From: Psychrobacter fozii
Lineage (GTDB): Bacteria > Pseudomonadota > Gammaproteobacteria > Pseudomonadales > Moraxellaceae
NCBI RefSeq assembly: GCF_003217155.1
Contig: NZ_QJSU01000001.1
Coordinates: forward strand, 558,001-622,000
Reading direction: 5' to 3'
DNA length: 64,000 nucleotides
How positions within the stretch are numbered: position 1 is the first letter of the stretch; every line of letters starts with the position of its first letter. The notes beneath the pieces were generated by a model. That model made no database searches. It saw only the letters and a list, made by a program, of their open reading frames with translations, and was not told the origin of the DNA. A program made the position numbers and the translations under genes. Shown in pieces: positions 48,356 to 58,201 of this stretch.

Positions 48356-49531
48356 CTATATTCGCATTGGCATAATGACATACTGATGGAATTCATCATT
48401 CAGTTGATTGACTAGCACTGAAGCGTTTGATTGGCTCATATGCATTTGCAAATCACCTTGGATAACGCCCAGTACATCTTGTAAGTAAGCAGCGTTAAAC
48501 GATAGCTCCATGGGCTCACCTTGATACTTAGCTTGTATCATTTCCACCGCTTCGTCTTGCTCAGCATTATTAGCACGTACTTCTACCATACCGTCACTGG
48601 CAAAGTTAAAGACCACACCGCGAGATTTTTCATTACTCAAAATCGCAACACGACGTAGCACATCAGTCATTTTTTCTTGATTAAACAACGCCAGCTTATC
48701 CGTATTACTTGGCATGACACGGCGATAATCTGGGAACTTACCATCGATCAGGCGTGCCGTAAAAGTGACCATTAAATTATCACTCACCTGCCCTGCACTA
48801 TCAACATCACCGAACGGTAAGCTGACTTGCAAAAATTCACGACCAAAGCTTAACGTAACTGGGTTATCTTTATCTCCGAGCATTTTACCAAGCTCAGAAG
48901 CCAAGCGCTCAAGCTCAATGACAGCTTTGCGTGGCAAGATAGCCTGCATATTCAGATCAGCACTCACATCGATAACACTACGCGCTAAAGCCAATCTATG
49001 CCCATCAGTTGCAACCGTGGTTAGCTGCTGCTGTGATACATCAAACAACATGCCAGTTAGATAATAACGCACATCTTGAATGGCCATCGCAAACTGAGTT
49101 TTGTGGATCAAATCAGTAAGGCGGCTACGGCTGATGATTAATGGTGTGATGTTTTCTGGATTACCCAAGCTTGGATAGTCTTCGGCTGGCAATGTACCTA
49201 ATGTAAAACGGCTTTTACCGCTAGTCAGTAGGCAACGTTCATTCTCTTGAGTCGCCAGATTGACTTGCGCCTGTGCTGGTAATGATTTGCAAATATCTTT
49301 CAGCTTCGTCGCAGGTAAAGTTGTTGTCCCAGCTTCAACACAAGCACCTGCAGGCAATTTCAACGTCGAGGTCAACTCTACTTCTAAATCAGAAGCTGTC
49401 AAAACAAGCGCTGACTCAGACAACTGTAGCTTAATATTGCCTAAAATAACCATGTTATGGCGTTTATCAGCAGCCTTGGCGATCAAGTTAATGGCTTTTA
49501 GTAACGACTCTCGATTAATCGATAATTGCAT
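48356..49531 (-). CDS. dnaN: DNA polymerase III beta sliding clamp
   Basis: The clamp tethers polymerase III to DNA. Length 391 and the start MQLSINRESLLKAINLIAKAADKRHNMVILGN match the family; other conserved regions are VATDGHRLALA, LIDGKFPDYRRVMP and the C-terminal YVIMPMRI. It is 167 bp downstream of dnaA on the same strand, and the pair is transcribed away from oriC. Confidence 0.97.
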   Translation of the reverse strand: MQLSINRESLLKAINLIAKAADKRHNMVILGNIKLQLSESALVLTASDLEVELTSTLKLPAGACVEAGTTTLPATKLKDICKSLPAQAQVNLATQENERCLLTSGKSRFTLGTLPAEDYPSLGNPENITPLIISRSRLTDLIHKTQFAMAIQDVRYYLTGMLFDVSQQQLTTVATDGHRLALARSVIDVSADLNMQAILPRKAVIELERLASELGKMLGDKDNPVTLSFGREFLQVSLPFGDVDSAGQVSDNLMVTFTARLIDGKFPDYRRVMPSNTDKLALFNQEKMTDVLRRVAILSNEKSRGVVFNFASDGMVEVRANNAEQDEAVEMIQAKYQGEPMELSFNAAYLQDVLGVIQGDLQMHMSQSNASVLVNQLNDEFHQYVIMPMRI

Positions 49532-49698
49532 GCTTAGTTACTCTTATTTAAATGACTGTATTTTTATCAATTCAGAACAATAGCTTAGGCTTAATAATAC
49601 CTTGTCTACTGACTATAATCCATTAGCTATCTGTGTGCATATATCGTCAATATTATAAACCATATCATCCTACTAAAACATAGTGATACTGTGGCCTA

Positions 49699-51141
49699 CT
49701 AACCTGCTTGCAACATTAGCGCTAGGGTCTTGTAATCCTTATCAAACGCAGGATCTGCGGCTCGTAGTTCATTAACTTTATCACAAGCATGCATCACCGT
49801 TGTGTGATCACGTCCACCAAATGACTGACCAATCTCAGGAAAACTATCTCCCGTCAATTCACGTGATAGTGCCATCGCAATTTGGCGAGGTCTAGCAATA
49901 CTGCGCGTGCGCTTACGACCCATCATATCTTTGATAGTCACATCATAGTATTCAGCGACTACTTTACGAATATTATCCATATTAACGGCTTGTACGCGCA
50001 TTGCAACGATGTCTTTTAGCGCATATTGCACCATCTCAAGCGTTATTTGTGCGCCAGTTAAGTTAGCATTAGCAAATACTTGATTTAGCGCACCTTCTAG
50101 ACGCCTGACATTAGACACCACATTTTGTGCAATGAATAGCGCACATTCTTTAGGCAAAATCATGCCGTATGAGGCTGCCTTTTTTTGCAAAATTTGCACA
50201 CGAGTATCAATCTCAGGTGGATCAACTGCTACGGTCAAACCCCAAGAGAATCTCGATCTAAAACGCTCGTCAAACTCAGTCATTTGTGATGGATGACGAT
50301 CAGAGGCCAAAATGAGTTGTTTATCACCACTAGTAAAATCTGCAAACAATGTCAAAAACTCGTTACTACTTTTGGTCTTTCCAGCTAATACATGAATATC
50401 ATCTACAATTAATAAATCTACTTTTTTAATTTTCTTTTTAAAATCTTCTATTTTATTATTTCTTAAAGAATAAACCAATTGATTAATAAATTTTTCAGAA
50501 GTGAAATAATAAAAACTTTGATTATTTTTTAAATAGCGATGTGCTACAGAATGCATTAAATGCGTTTTTCCCAAACCAGAAGGGCCATATATAAATAGAG
50601 GATTGTGACGATTTTTCGACTGACGTTTACCAAGCTCATAACAAGCTTTGTAAGCAAGGTTGTTAGACTTACCCGTCACGAATGTTTCAAAAGTAAACTC
50701 AGGATTAAGATAACTAAGTGACTTAGCATCAGCAGAATCAACCAGTTCTGCATGACGCATATTGGCATCAATATCCGCTTTCGCATTATTGTGATGGATC
50801 GTCTCAAAATTATGTTCTGCTGGGGGAGGGGAGGGCTTATCTTCTGCAAATAAAGACCCTGACTGCGGTTGGTTATCATCGATATCACGACCTGCATTAT
50901 CAACACGTACGATAACCTCTTCAATACTTCCTTGGCTATGCTTGGCGACCAATTGCTGGATATCTTGTAAATGGTTCTTTTTAATATAAGTGACAAAATA
51001 ATCGTTAGGGGCAAGTATGATAAGGGTTTGAGCCTCTTGATGGGCTGATAATGGTCTCAACCACATAGTAAATACATTGTCTTTTACGTTATAGCGTAAA
51101 TCGTTTAAGCATTTATCCCAAATATTTGCTGTGTCTATCAT
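49699..51141 (-). CDS. dnaA: Chromosomal replication initiator DnaA
   Basis: Initiator that binds DnaA boxes and melts oriC. From ATG 51141 (MIDTANIWDKCLNDLR) the protein is 480 residues. Domain III has Walker A YGPSGLGKTHLMHS, Walker B LLIVDDIHVLAGK and the sensor RFRSRFSWGL; domain IV has the helix-turn-helix and signature GGRDHTTVMHACDKV. The frame is open to 51183 but the extension is not conserved. It lies directly beside the DnaA-box cluster. Confidence 0.97.
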   Translation of the reverse strand: MIDTANIWDKCLNDLRYNVKDNVFTMWLRPLSAHQEAQTLIILAPNDYFVTYIKKNHLQDIQQLVAKHSQGSIEEVIVRVDNAGRDIDDNQPQSGSLFAEDKPSPPPAEHNFETIHHNNAKADIDANMRHAELVDSADAKSLSYLNPEFTFETFVTGKSNNLAYKACYELGKRQSKNRHNPLFIYGPSGLGKTHLMHSVAHRYLKNNQSFYYFTSEKFINQLVYSLRNNKIEDFKKKIKKVDLLIVDDIHVLAGKTKSSNEFLTLFADFTSGDKQLILASDRHPSQMTEFDERFRSRFSWGLTVAVDPPEIDTRVQILQKKAASYGMILPKECALFIAQNVVSNVRRLEGALNQVFANANLTGAQITLEMVQYALKDIVAMRVQAVNMDNIRKVVAEYYDVTIKDMMGRKRTRSIARPRQIAMALSRELTGDSFPEIGQSFGGRDHTTVMHACDKVNELRAADPAFDKDYKTLALMLQAG

Positions 51142-51751
51142 GAAAAGTACTAACCCTATAATTTGAAATAACAGATATCTCAACGGTATAAATCGCTATT
51201 AGAGCACTAATGCAGTGCCTACTTGCTATACCAAAGAGAGTCACTGTAAACCGAGTAAAACTACACGTCGAGTAGGTAGCTAATTTAACACAGTTACCCT
51301 GTGGATAAAACCTTGTTTTTTGGGGATAAGACTGTGGATAGTTTTGTGGACAACTTCGAACCTTGAGTTATCCATATTTAACCCACAGGTTATCAACAGG
51401 TTTACCCATAGCCTAGTATTTTGATTATAAAAAGAAAATTAGAGTTAACCACAGATAATAGAGCTCCCAATAACAACAATACTTATATATATTAATAGTT
51501 AATTACTATAGAGTTCGAGACAAACTGTGGATAACTTTTAAATGTTAATTTCAGAAACTAGGTTTACTGAACAGTTAAACTAATGCTAGTTATTTCTACT
51601 TATCAAAAATCAGCTACTAAAAACTTGCTTCTGACAATAGTAATTTTTACTTGTATAAATACTGATTAAATTAGTTCATTGACCAAGACAGTATCTGGTG
51701 GTATAATCCTCCGTTATTACGAATTTAGTCCATTATTTTGATAGGTGAGTT
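51142..51751. other. Origin of chromosome replication (oriC)
   Basis: The gap between dnaA and rpmH holds DnaA-box-like 9-mers: TGTGGATAA (51300 and 51526, perfect), TGTGGATAG (51333), TGTGGACAA (51345), TTATCCATA (51368), TTATCAACA (51390) and TTAACCACA (51445). AT-rich stretches lie at about 51420-51520 and 51540-51690 and would be the unwinding region. This is the classical position of oriC in Pseudomonadales. No parS site lies inside it. Confidence 0.85.
51679..51707 (+). promoter_or_regulatory. Promoter for rpmH
   Basis: -35 TTGACC (51679-51684), 17-base spacer, -10 TATAAT (51702-51707), 45 bp before the start codon. Confidence 0.85.
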
Positions 51752-51886
51752 ATGAAACGTACATTCCAACCAAGCGTAATCAAGCGTAAACGTACTCACG
51801 GTTTCCGTGCTCGTATGGCAACTAAAAAAGGCCGTCAGGTCTTAGCTCGTCGCCGCGCTAAAGGACGTCATCGCCTTACTGTATAA
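51752..51886 (+). CDS. rpmH: 50S ribosomal protein L34
   Basis: Forty-four residues, [20 protein letters not shown] at the start, then the basic motif and the C-terminal HRLTV. It matches L34 throughout. A binding site (AGGTGAG) precedes the ATG. It is the first gene of the rightward operon from oriC, followed by a terminator and then rnpA. Confidence 0.97.
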   Translation: MKRTFQPSVIKRKRTHGFRARMATKKGRQVLARRRAKGRHRLTV

Positions 51887-51986
51887 TCAGTAGATTGCGA
51901 TAAGCATGGCTAATTGTGCTTGTTGTGTCTATATTATGCATAGATTGCGATAGTCAATCATCACAACTGACACTTAGCCATATATT

Positions 51987-52014
51987 AAAAGCGCCCAAAT
52001 AGGCGCTTTTTTTG
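51987..52014 (+). terminator. Terminator or attenuator between rpmH and rnpA
   Basis: AAAAGCGCC paired with AGGCGCTTTT and a T run; read-through could supply rnpA. Confidence 0.8.
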
Positions 52015-52072
52015 TCTCTATATTTTACTATTATTTCCAATCTTGCTATTAGCTCTTATACTAGGTCTTAAT

Positions 52073-52444
52073 ATGCCAAATACTGTTTCAGCTACACCTA
52101 CCGCCCATTTCACTAAAGAGCAGCGACTGCTAACACCAGCGGCTTTTCGTGAGGTGTTTGATGCGCCTGAACGTAAGATTCACCAAAGTCATTTGATGGC
52201 CTTTGTACGTACTAATACTCATGATAAACCGAGAGTTGGTATGGCTATTACAAAGCGCAAAGTACCTACTGCAGTCGCTCGAAATCTAATTAAACGTCAA
52301 ATACGTGAACAGTTTCGATCAAAGGCTTTTAAAACAGAAAGTAAAGACATTGTTTTTATTGTTAAGAAATCAATAAAAGATATAGATAAAAAAGAATTAA
52401 AAAATCAAATAAGTAATATTTTTAAAAAAATAGAAATAAAATAA
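52073..52444 (+). CDS. rnpA: Ribonuclease P protein component
   Basis: Protein cofactor of the tRNA 5'-processing ribozyme. The motif [29 protein letters not shown] is the RnpA signature. From ATG 52073 the protein has 123 residues; the frame opens at TTG 52043 but that adds an unrelated hydrophobic stretch. The C-terminus is Lys-rich. yidD begins one base after its stop. Confidence 0.93.
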   Translation: MPNTVSATPTAHFTKEQRLLTPAAFREVFDAPERKIHQSHLMAFVRTNTHDKPRVGMAITKRKVPTAVARNLIKRQIREQFRSKAFKTESKDIVFIVKKSIKDIDKKELKNQISNIFKKIEIK

Positions 52445-52445
52445 A

Positions 52446-52826
52446 ATGAATTTTTTTATAAAAACTAATAAAGTTATTTTTTATAAATTTTTATTAAATG
52501 TAATTATTTTTTATCAAAAAATAATTAGCCCAATAATACCTGCTCGTTGTAGATATTATCCAACTTGTTCAAATTACGGTAAACAGGCTTTGATGTGGCA
52601 CGGTGTCCGAGCTGGTAGTTGGCTACTGTTAAAACGTATTGGCAGATGTCACCCTCTAGGTGGGCATGGCATTGATTTCGTGCCACTACCTTTAGCTTCT
52701 TACCAATATAGTTACGTATCTTTTGCTTGCTTACCACATATAAACGTTCAAGGATTGGGTGTTTATCGAGATAGCAAAAGCTATGTTTCACGCCTTAATC
52801 ATTTAATGACGTTAGGATCGAAGTGA
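52446..52826 (+). CDS. yidD: Membrane protein insertion efficiency factor YidD
   Basis: The family core is [33 protein letters not shown], with the Cys and PxC pattern, then the motif [16 protein letters not shown]. YidD assists YidC-mediated insertion. At 126 residues it is longer than the usual 75-90; the C-terminal 35-40 residues are an extra tail. It lies between rnpA and yidC in the standard order. The first third is very AT-rich. Confidence 0.92.
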   Translation: MNFFIKTNKVIFYKFLLNVIIFYQKIISPIIPARCRYYPTCSNYGKQALMWHGVRAGSWLLLKRIGRCHPLGGHGIDFVPLPLASYQYSYVSFACLPHINVQGLGVYRDSKSYVSRLNHLMTLGSK

Positions 52827-52859
52827 ATATCGATTGGCTTTGATATAAAGACCAAGGAG

Positions 52860-52879
52860 TTACCCACAAGTTATCCACA
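52860..52879. promoter_or_regulatory. Pair of DnaA boxes upstream of yidC
   Basis: TTACCCACA (52860-52868, one mismatch) and TTATCCACA (52871-52879, perfect) in the same orientation, 2 bases apart. They lie 1.1 kb from oriC and could regulate yidC or titrate DnaA. Confidence 0.6.
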
Positions 52880-53036
52880 CTCTTGGTATCATTTAAGGCT
52901 GATTTTTAGTAAAATAATGCACATTTTATGTAAATGACTCGCAATACTGTTGTTAAACATCAGGACAGCCGTGCTGTAGAGTCATGACACATGCCCTAAT
53001 TTTTCATTCCCTAATTTTTTAATCTAGGAAAGGTTT

Positions 53037-54725
53037 ATGCAAAAGATATTTCGGGTGATGATCATCATTGCGATGCTAATCACCGCTTATCTGCTGATTT
53101 TGGCATGGCGAGATGATTATGCCGATGCACCAGCGGTAGATGTGCTGCCAGAAACGACCACTTCAGTGGGTGCTGACATTCCATCTTCGACCGGTGCAGC
53201 AGGTGATATTCCGGCACAGACACAACCTGTCGATAGCGACACAGTGACTGCGACCCCTACTCCTGCTAAAGACACAGGTCTAATCACGGTTACGACCGAT
53301 CGCTATGATATAAAAATCAATCCAGAAGGCGGCGATATTGTTTATGCTGCTCTTAAGCAATATAACGCGAAGCTCGATAGCGATAAGCCTTTCGTATTGC
53401 TAGAAAATAATAGCAATCGTGTATACGTGGCTCAGTCTGGTTTAATTGGTCAAGATGGTATTGATACGGCAGAAGGTCGTGCCAATTACAGTCATACTGC
53501 CAATAATTATGTAATGGAAGAAGGGCAGCAAACACTGTCTGTACCGCTAACTTACAAAAAAGATGGCGTGACAATTACCAAGACCTTCACCTTTACTGAA
53601 AGTAAGTATCCGATTGATATTAGCTATCAAATTCAGAATACCTCTACCAATGCTTGGCAAGGTCAGATGTTTGCGCAGTTAAAGCGTGATGACAGTAAAG
53701 ACCCTGGTACGTCTGACAAAGGCGCATTGAGCATGGCTACTTATTTGGGCGGTGCTTGGGGTACTCCTGACGATCCTTATAATAAGCTGAAGTTTGGTGA
53801 CTTTAGTGATGGCGAGTTGACGACGACCAGTGATAAAGGTTGGGTTGGCATCGTGCAGCATTACTTTGTGTCTGCATGGACGCCTGAAAACTTTACCGGT
53901 AATTTCTTTAGCCGTGAAACGGGTGATGATTACTTTATTGGTTTTAATAGTCAGCCTATTAATGTAGCACCAAACAAGCAGTTGACGTTGAATGCCACGT
54001 TATATGCTGGTCCAAAAGTACAGTCTGAACTCAAAGAAGTTTCGGTAGGACTCAACAAAACGGTCGATTATGGTCTGTTATGGCCAATATCTAAGATCTT
54101 GTTTGCTATCTTGGATGGTATTCACAAAATCATCGGTAACTGGGGTTGGTCAATTATTCTATTGACGGTTTTAGTTAAAATTGCCTTGATGTGGTTCTCT
54201 AACAAGAGCTATTACTCAATGGCAAAAATGCGAGCTATCGGACCGAAACTCAAAGCGCTCAAAGAAGAGCATGGCGACGATCGTATGAAGATGTCGCAAG
54301 AGATGATGGCCATTTATAAAGAAGAGAAAGTCAATCCAATGGCGGGTTGTTTGCCTATTCTGATGCAAATGCCGATCTTCTTGGCGTTATATTGGGTGCT
54401 GGTCGAAAGTGTTGAGCTGCGCCACGCTCCTTGGATCTTATGGATTCAAGATTTGTCATCGATGGATCCATGGTTTATTTTGCCGCTACTAATGGGCGCA
54501 TCCATGTTTATTCAGCAACAGCTTAATCCGCAACCAGCTGATCCAATGCAAGCAAAGGTTATGAAGTTCTTACCGATTATCTTTACTGCATTCATGCTGT
54601 TCTTCCCAGCGGGTCTGGTTCTATACTGGACTGTGAACAACTTGTTTAGTATGACTCAGCAATATATCGTCAATAAAAAAGTTGAAGAAGAGCAAAAGCG
54701 CCGTACTGTGAAAGTACTGGACTAA
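53037..54725 (+). CDS. yidC: Membrane protein insertase YidC
   Basis: Inserts and folds membrane proteins, alone or with SecYEG. It has an N-terminal signal-anchor (VMIIIAMLITAYLLILAW), a large periplasmic P1 domain (about residues 80-340), and the conserved five-helix membrane core, including GNWGWSIILLTVLVKIALMWFSNKSYYSMAKMR and AGCLPILMQMPIFLALYWVLVES. Length 562 is normal. It is third in the oriC-proximal cluster rpmH-rnpA-yidD-yidC-mnmE. Confidence 0.97.
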   Translation: MQKIFRVMIIIAMLITAYLLILAWRDDYADAPAVDVLPETTTSVGADIPSSTGAAGDIPAQTQPVDSDTVTATPTPAKDTGLITVTTDRYDIKINPEGGDIVYAALKQYNAKLDSDKPFVLLENNSNRVYVAQSGLIGQDGIDTAEGRANYSHTANNYVMEEGQQTLSVPLTYKKDGVTITKTFTFTESKYPIDISYQIQNTSTNAWQGQMFAQLKRDDSKDPGTSDKGALSMATYLGGAWGTPDDPYNKLKFGDFSDGELTTTSDKGWVGIVQHYFVSAWTPENFTGNFFSRETGDDYFIGFNSQPINVAPNKQLTLNATLYAGPKVQSELKEVSVGLNKTVDYGLLWPISKILFAILDGIHKIIGNWGWSIILLTVLVKIALMWFSNKSYYSMAKMRAIGPKLKALKEEHGDDRMKMSQEMMAIYKEEKVNPMAGCLPILMQMPIFLALYWVLVESVELRHAPWILWIQDLSSMDPWFILPLLMGASMFIQQQLNPQPADPMQAKVMKFLPIIFTAFMLFFPAGLVLYWTVNNLFSMTQQYIVNKKVEEEQKRRTVKVLD

Positions 54726-54750
54726 CTAGCTCTAGCTTATGAATTGATAG

Positions 54751-54780
54751 AAAACCATCGCTACGGCGGTGGTTTTTTTA
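54751..54780 (+). terminator. Terminator after yidC
   Basis: AACCATCGC/GCGGTGGTT stem (with mismatches) followed by seven T. Confidence 0.8.
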
Positions 54781-54873
54781 TGCGTGGCACATATCTATCG
54801 CCTTTAACTTATTCTCAATAAAAAATAAAAGAAACGTGCCACATGCTTAAAGTATCACTATGTAAAGTTTGCT

Positions 54874-54902
54874 TTGTCAGTCTGTGCTGAGGCGTCTATA
54901 AT
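54874..54902 (+). promoter_or_regulatory. Promoter for mnmE
   Basis: -35 TTGTCA, 17-base spacer, -10 TATAAT (54897-54902), about 27 bp before the GTG start. Confidence 0.7.
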
Positions 54903-54928
54903 GGGGTTTTCAGTTATTGAGAGTTATA

Positions 54929-56380
54929 GTGGATTCCCTAGAAAACGCGTCAACCTCGCATCACTCATCTGATAAACCTAGCTCGGCTGGATTGGCTACG
55001 ATTGCAGCCATTGCAACACCGCTTGGCCGTGGTGGTGTCGGCGTTATACGTTTGTCAGGTGTGCGTGCGTATGATATGGCCTGTGCCTTAACAGGTAAGT
55101 CTGCCTTTACGCCACGTATGGCCAGTTTTTGCCGATTTTATCAGGCTGATGGCACAGTGATTGATGAAGGTTTGGTGCTGTATTTCAAAGGTCCACATTC
55201 ATTCACCGGTGAAGATGTGATTGAGCTGCAAGGGCATGGTGGCATGATTTTGCAAAACCAATTGCTAGCTCGTGTGTTTGAGTTGGGTGCAAAACAAGCC
55301 AGTGCAGGGGAGTTCTCTTATAGAGCTTTTGATAATGACAAATTAGATTTGGTTCAAGCAGAGGCGATTGCTGATGCGATCGATGCGACCAGTGCGGCGG
55401 CAGCTAGTAGTGCTATTCGCTCTCTCAGTGGTGAGTTTTCACAAAAAATTAATCAACTGTTAGAGCAACTTATTCATCTGCGCTTGCACGTTGAAGCGGC
55501 TATTGATTTTCCTGATGAAGAGGACGTAGACTTTTTATCTGATGGTGTGATACAAAATAAGCTTGAGCAAACACAAGAAAAAATACAACAAGTACTGGCA
55601 ACGGCAAAACAAGGCCAGCTGCTACGTGATGGTATTCATGTGGTACTAGCAGGTAGACCAAATGCAGGGAAATCAAGCCTACTCAATCGTCTAGCGGGTC
55701 AGGAGAGGGCTATCGTTACTGACGTAGCAGGGACTACTCGTGATACGCTGCAAGAGACAGTAGTTCTCAATGGGCTCACACTTCATTTAACTGATACGGC
55801 AGGTCTACGTGACACAGAAGACACGGTAGAGCGTATTGGTATTGAGCGTGCACGCACGGCCATTACTCAGGCTGATATGCTACTCATGGTCTATGATGTC
55901 ACCCGTGATCTTGAGGAAGAAAGTACACCGCTACAGCTTGCAAAGCAATTATTTGGCGAGTTGCCAGAGGCCAAACGTTTATTAATCATTGCTAATAAAA
56001 GCGACTTATTTAACGACAGTAAGCGCGAGCAAGCTATTTCCACTTCGCAATCTGAAATAGAAAGTCGTGGCTATGAACAAGTGAATGTTTCATGTGAAAC
56101 AGGCATTGGCATCGATAATTTGGTCGAAACATTGTGTGCTAAAGTGGGTTTTCATCCACCAGAAAACAGTCTCATTGCTCGTACAAGACATTTAGATGCG
56201 CTTAGGCGGACGGCTGATAATCTGGTCGAAGCGCACGAACAATTAACGGTCTTTCAAGCAGGAGAGTTAGTCGCTGAAAGCTTACATCAAGCACAGCGCA
56301 GTCTGGGCGAAATTACGGGCGAATTTAGCGCTGATGACTTGTTGGGCAAGATATTTGGTAGCTTCTGTATTGGCAAATAA
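54929..56380 (+). CDS. mnmE: tRNA modification GTPase MnmE
   Basis: With MnmG it installs the 5-carboxymethylaminomethyl group at wobble U34. The N-terminal THF-binding domain has ATPLGRGGVGVIRLSG and GEDVIELQGHGG; the G domain has the motifs AGRPNAGKSSLLNRL, DTAGLRDT and NKSD; the C-terminus is FGSFCIGK, with the family Cys. I chose GTG 54929 because GAGAG precedes it; a TTG at 54917 is in frame too. Length is 483. A parS-like variant is in the gene at 56086. Confidence 0.96.
   Translation: MDSLENASTSHHSSDKPSSAGLATIAAIATPLGRGGVGVIRLSGVRAYDMACALTGKSAFTPRMASFCRFYQADGTVIDEGLVLYFKGPHSFTGEDVIELQGHGGMILQNQLLARVFELGAKQASAGEFSYRAFDNDKLDLVQAEAIADAIDATSAAAASSAIRSLSGEFSQKINQLLEQLIHLRLHVEAAIDFPDEEDVDFLSDGVIQNKLEQTQEKIQQVLATAKQGQLLRDGIHVVLAGRPNAGKSSLLNRLAGQERAIVTDVAGTTRDTLQETVVLNGLTLHLTDTAGLRDTEDTVERIGIERARTAITQADMLLMVYDVTRDLEEESTPLQLAKQLFGELPEAKRLLIIANKSDLFNDSKREQAISTSQSEIESRGYEQVNVSCETGIGIDNLVETLCAKVGFHPPENSLIARTRHLDALRRTADNLVEAHEQLTVFQAGELVAESLHQAQRSLGEITGEFSADDLLGKIFGSFCIGK
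56086..56101. promoter_or_regulatory. parS-like variant (CATGTG type) in mnmE
   Basis: TGTTTCATGTGAAACA differs from consensus only at the central CpG. Confidence 0.45.
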
Positions 56381-56464
56381 TAGAGTATTACTATGATGTA
56401 CTCATCTAACATGGGTCTCATAAATAAAGACTTTGACTCTCAATGTTAAAACAAGGAAAATGCG

Positions 56465-56944
56465 ATGCACTGTCCGTATTGTAATGCGTCAGAGACTAAG
56501 GTTATTGACTCGCGTCTTGCTGCGGAAGGTGCGCAAGTTCGCCGCCGCCGCTCATGCAATAGCTGCCAAGAGCGTTTCACTACCTTTGAGATGGTCGAAG
56601 TCGTGATGCCAAGAATTATCAAATCAAGTGGCAAGATTGAGCCTTATGATAATGAAAAATTGCGTCGCTCTATTTTATTGCCTTTGCAAAAGCGTCCTAT
56701 CACAATTGATGAGCAAGAGGCGATGATTAGCCGAATTGAGAAACGTGTTAGACAAATGGGTGAGCGTGAGATTAGTAGTAAAGTCTTAGGTGAAATAATC
56801 ATGAGTGAACTCAAAACACTAGATGATGTCGCTTATGTGCGCTTTGCTAGTGTCTATCGGGACTTTCAAGATATTGATGCTTTTCATCAAGAAATTGCGA
56901 ATATCCGCCCAAATGAAAAACAATCGAACGAAACTGATAAATAA
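56465..56944 (+). CDS. nrdR: Transcriptional repressor NrdR
   Basis: Represses ribonucleotide reductase genes by sensing ATP/dATP. The N-terminal zinc ribbon has [18 protein letters not shown] and [17 protein letters not shown], and the ATP-cone follows from [18 protein letters not shown]. Length 159 is near normal. It precedes ribD, a common gammaproteobacterial neighbour. Confidence 0.97.
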   Translation: MHCPYCNASETKVIDSRLAAEGAQVRRRRSCNSCQERFTTFEMVEVVMPRIIKSSGKIEPYDNEKLRRSILLPLQKRPITIDEQEAMISRIEKRVRQMGEREISSKVLGEIIMSELKTLDDVAYVRFASVYRDFQDIDAFHQEIANIRPNEKQSNETDK

Positions 56945-57024
56945 GTCATAGTTACTCTATTAATCAGGTCTCAAACACTTACTTTCTTATATAGAACCCT
57001 CAATTATTGATTAAGTCTACTGCT

Positions 57025-58080
57025 ATGTCTATTCAAAACCATGCTCAAGATGCACAAGATCGCTACTTTATGATGCTTGCTATTGAGCAGGCAAAGCAAG
57101 GTTTGTATACCACAAGGCCTAATCCTGCAGTAGGCTGTGTCATTGTCCAAGCAGGAGAAGTAGTCGGGCAAGGATTTCATCCCAAAGCAGGTGAGCCTCA
57201 CGCAGAAGTATTTGCGCTCAAAGAAGCAGGTATGAAGGCAGTAGGAGCCACAGCTTATGTAACTTTAGAGCCTTGTAGTCATACAGGGCGTACACCACCT
57301 TGCGCATTGGGTCTTATTAATGCGGGTATAAAGCGTGTTGTAATAGCAGGCCTCGACCCTAATCCACAGGTTGCTGGACGTGGTATAACGTTGTTAGAGC
57401 AGGCTAGTATTGAAGTTATAGTTGGTGTGCTGACAGCGCAAGCAGAAGCCTTAAATCGCGGGTTTTTAAAGGCGATGCGTACTCAAATGCCGTATGTACG
57501 ACTGAAAATAGCAACCAGCCTTGATGGTCGCACAGCGATGGCGTCTGGTGAGTCAAAATGGATTACCTCAGCCGCCGCCCGTGAAGACGTACAGAAACTA
57601 CGCGCACAAAGTGGTGCGATTATTACGGGTAGTGAAACGGTTATTGCAGACGATCCACAGCTTAATGTACGTTCTAGCCAATTAGGTGTGCCACCTGAGC
57701 AAGTGCCAGCACCTATCGTAGTGGTGCTCGATAGACGTCAACGGCTAGCGCATAGTCCAGAGTCTAGTCATCAGTTATGTCGTCGTCCAAATACGCTATA
57801 TTGGCGTGAAGACGACTTGACTGCATTACTGAAAAATTTGGTCAGTGAGCATCGGTGTTATGACGTGTTAGTAGAGGCTGGTGCTAGCGTCGCTGGTAGC
57901 TTTTTAAGCCAACAATTGGTGGATAAATTAATCGTCTATCAAGCACCCTGTTTATTGGGCGCACAGGCCAAACCGATGGTCGAGTTCAGTCCGCTGTCTT
58001 TAGCAGAGCAGCTACGTTTTAGTGTTAGTAGCCATGAACGGGTAGGCTCTGATCTTAAGTTAACGTTGTTACCTCTATAA
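57025..58080 (+). CDS. ribD: Bifunctional riboflavin deaminase/reductase
   Basis: Carries the second and third steps of riboflavin synthesis. The deaminase zinc motif is HAEVFAL...PCSHTGRTPPC, after TRPNPAVGCVIV; the reductase domain has VRLKIATSLDGRTAMASGESKWI and the end GADVA-type VEAGASVAGSFLSQQLVDKLIVY. ATG 57025 gives 351 residues; TTG 57007 is an in-frame alternative. ribE lies 422 bp downstream, separated by a region with DnaA boxes and parS-like sites. Confidence 0.95.
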   Translation: MSIQNHAQDAQDRYFMMLAIEQAKQGLYTTRPNPAVGCVIVQAGEVVGQGFHPKAGEPHAEVFALKEAGMKAVGATAYVTLEPCSHTGRTPPCALGLINAGIKRVVIAGLDPNPQVAGRGITLLEQASIEVIVGVLTAQAEALNRGFLKAMRTQMPYVRLKIATSLDGRTAMASGESKWITSAAAREDVQKLRAQSGAIITGSETVIADDPQLNVRSSQLGVPPEQVPAPIVVVLDRRQRLAHSPESSHQLCRRPNTLYWREDDLTALLKNLVSEHRCYDVLVEAGASVAGSFLSQQLVDKLIVYQAPCLLGAQAKPMVEFSPLSLAEQLRFSVSSHERVGSDLKLTLLPL

Positions 58081-58158
58081 GCCATTGAGTATAAAGGGTT
58101 TATCTATAATTTATATCTGGTGTGGGCTAAATGTGGATAAGTAATGTTATATAACTTA

Positions 58159-58174
58159 GGTTTCACATGAAACT
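58159..58174. promoter_or_regulatory. parS-like variant (CACATG type)
   Basis: GGTTTCACATGAAACT has the intact 14-base palindrome apart from the central transition. Confidence 0.45.
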
Positions 58175-58185
58175 GTGTATAACTT

Positions 58186-58201
58186 CGTTTCACATGAAAC
58201 T
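58186..58201. promoter_or_regulatory. parS-like variant (CACATG type)
   Basis: CGTTTCACATGAAACT lies 27 bp after the previous copy in the same orientation. Confidence 0.45.
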
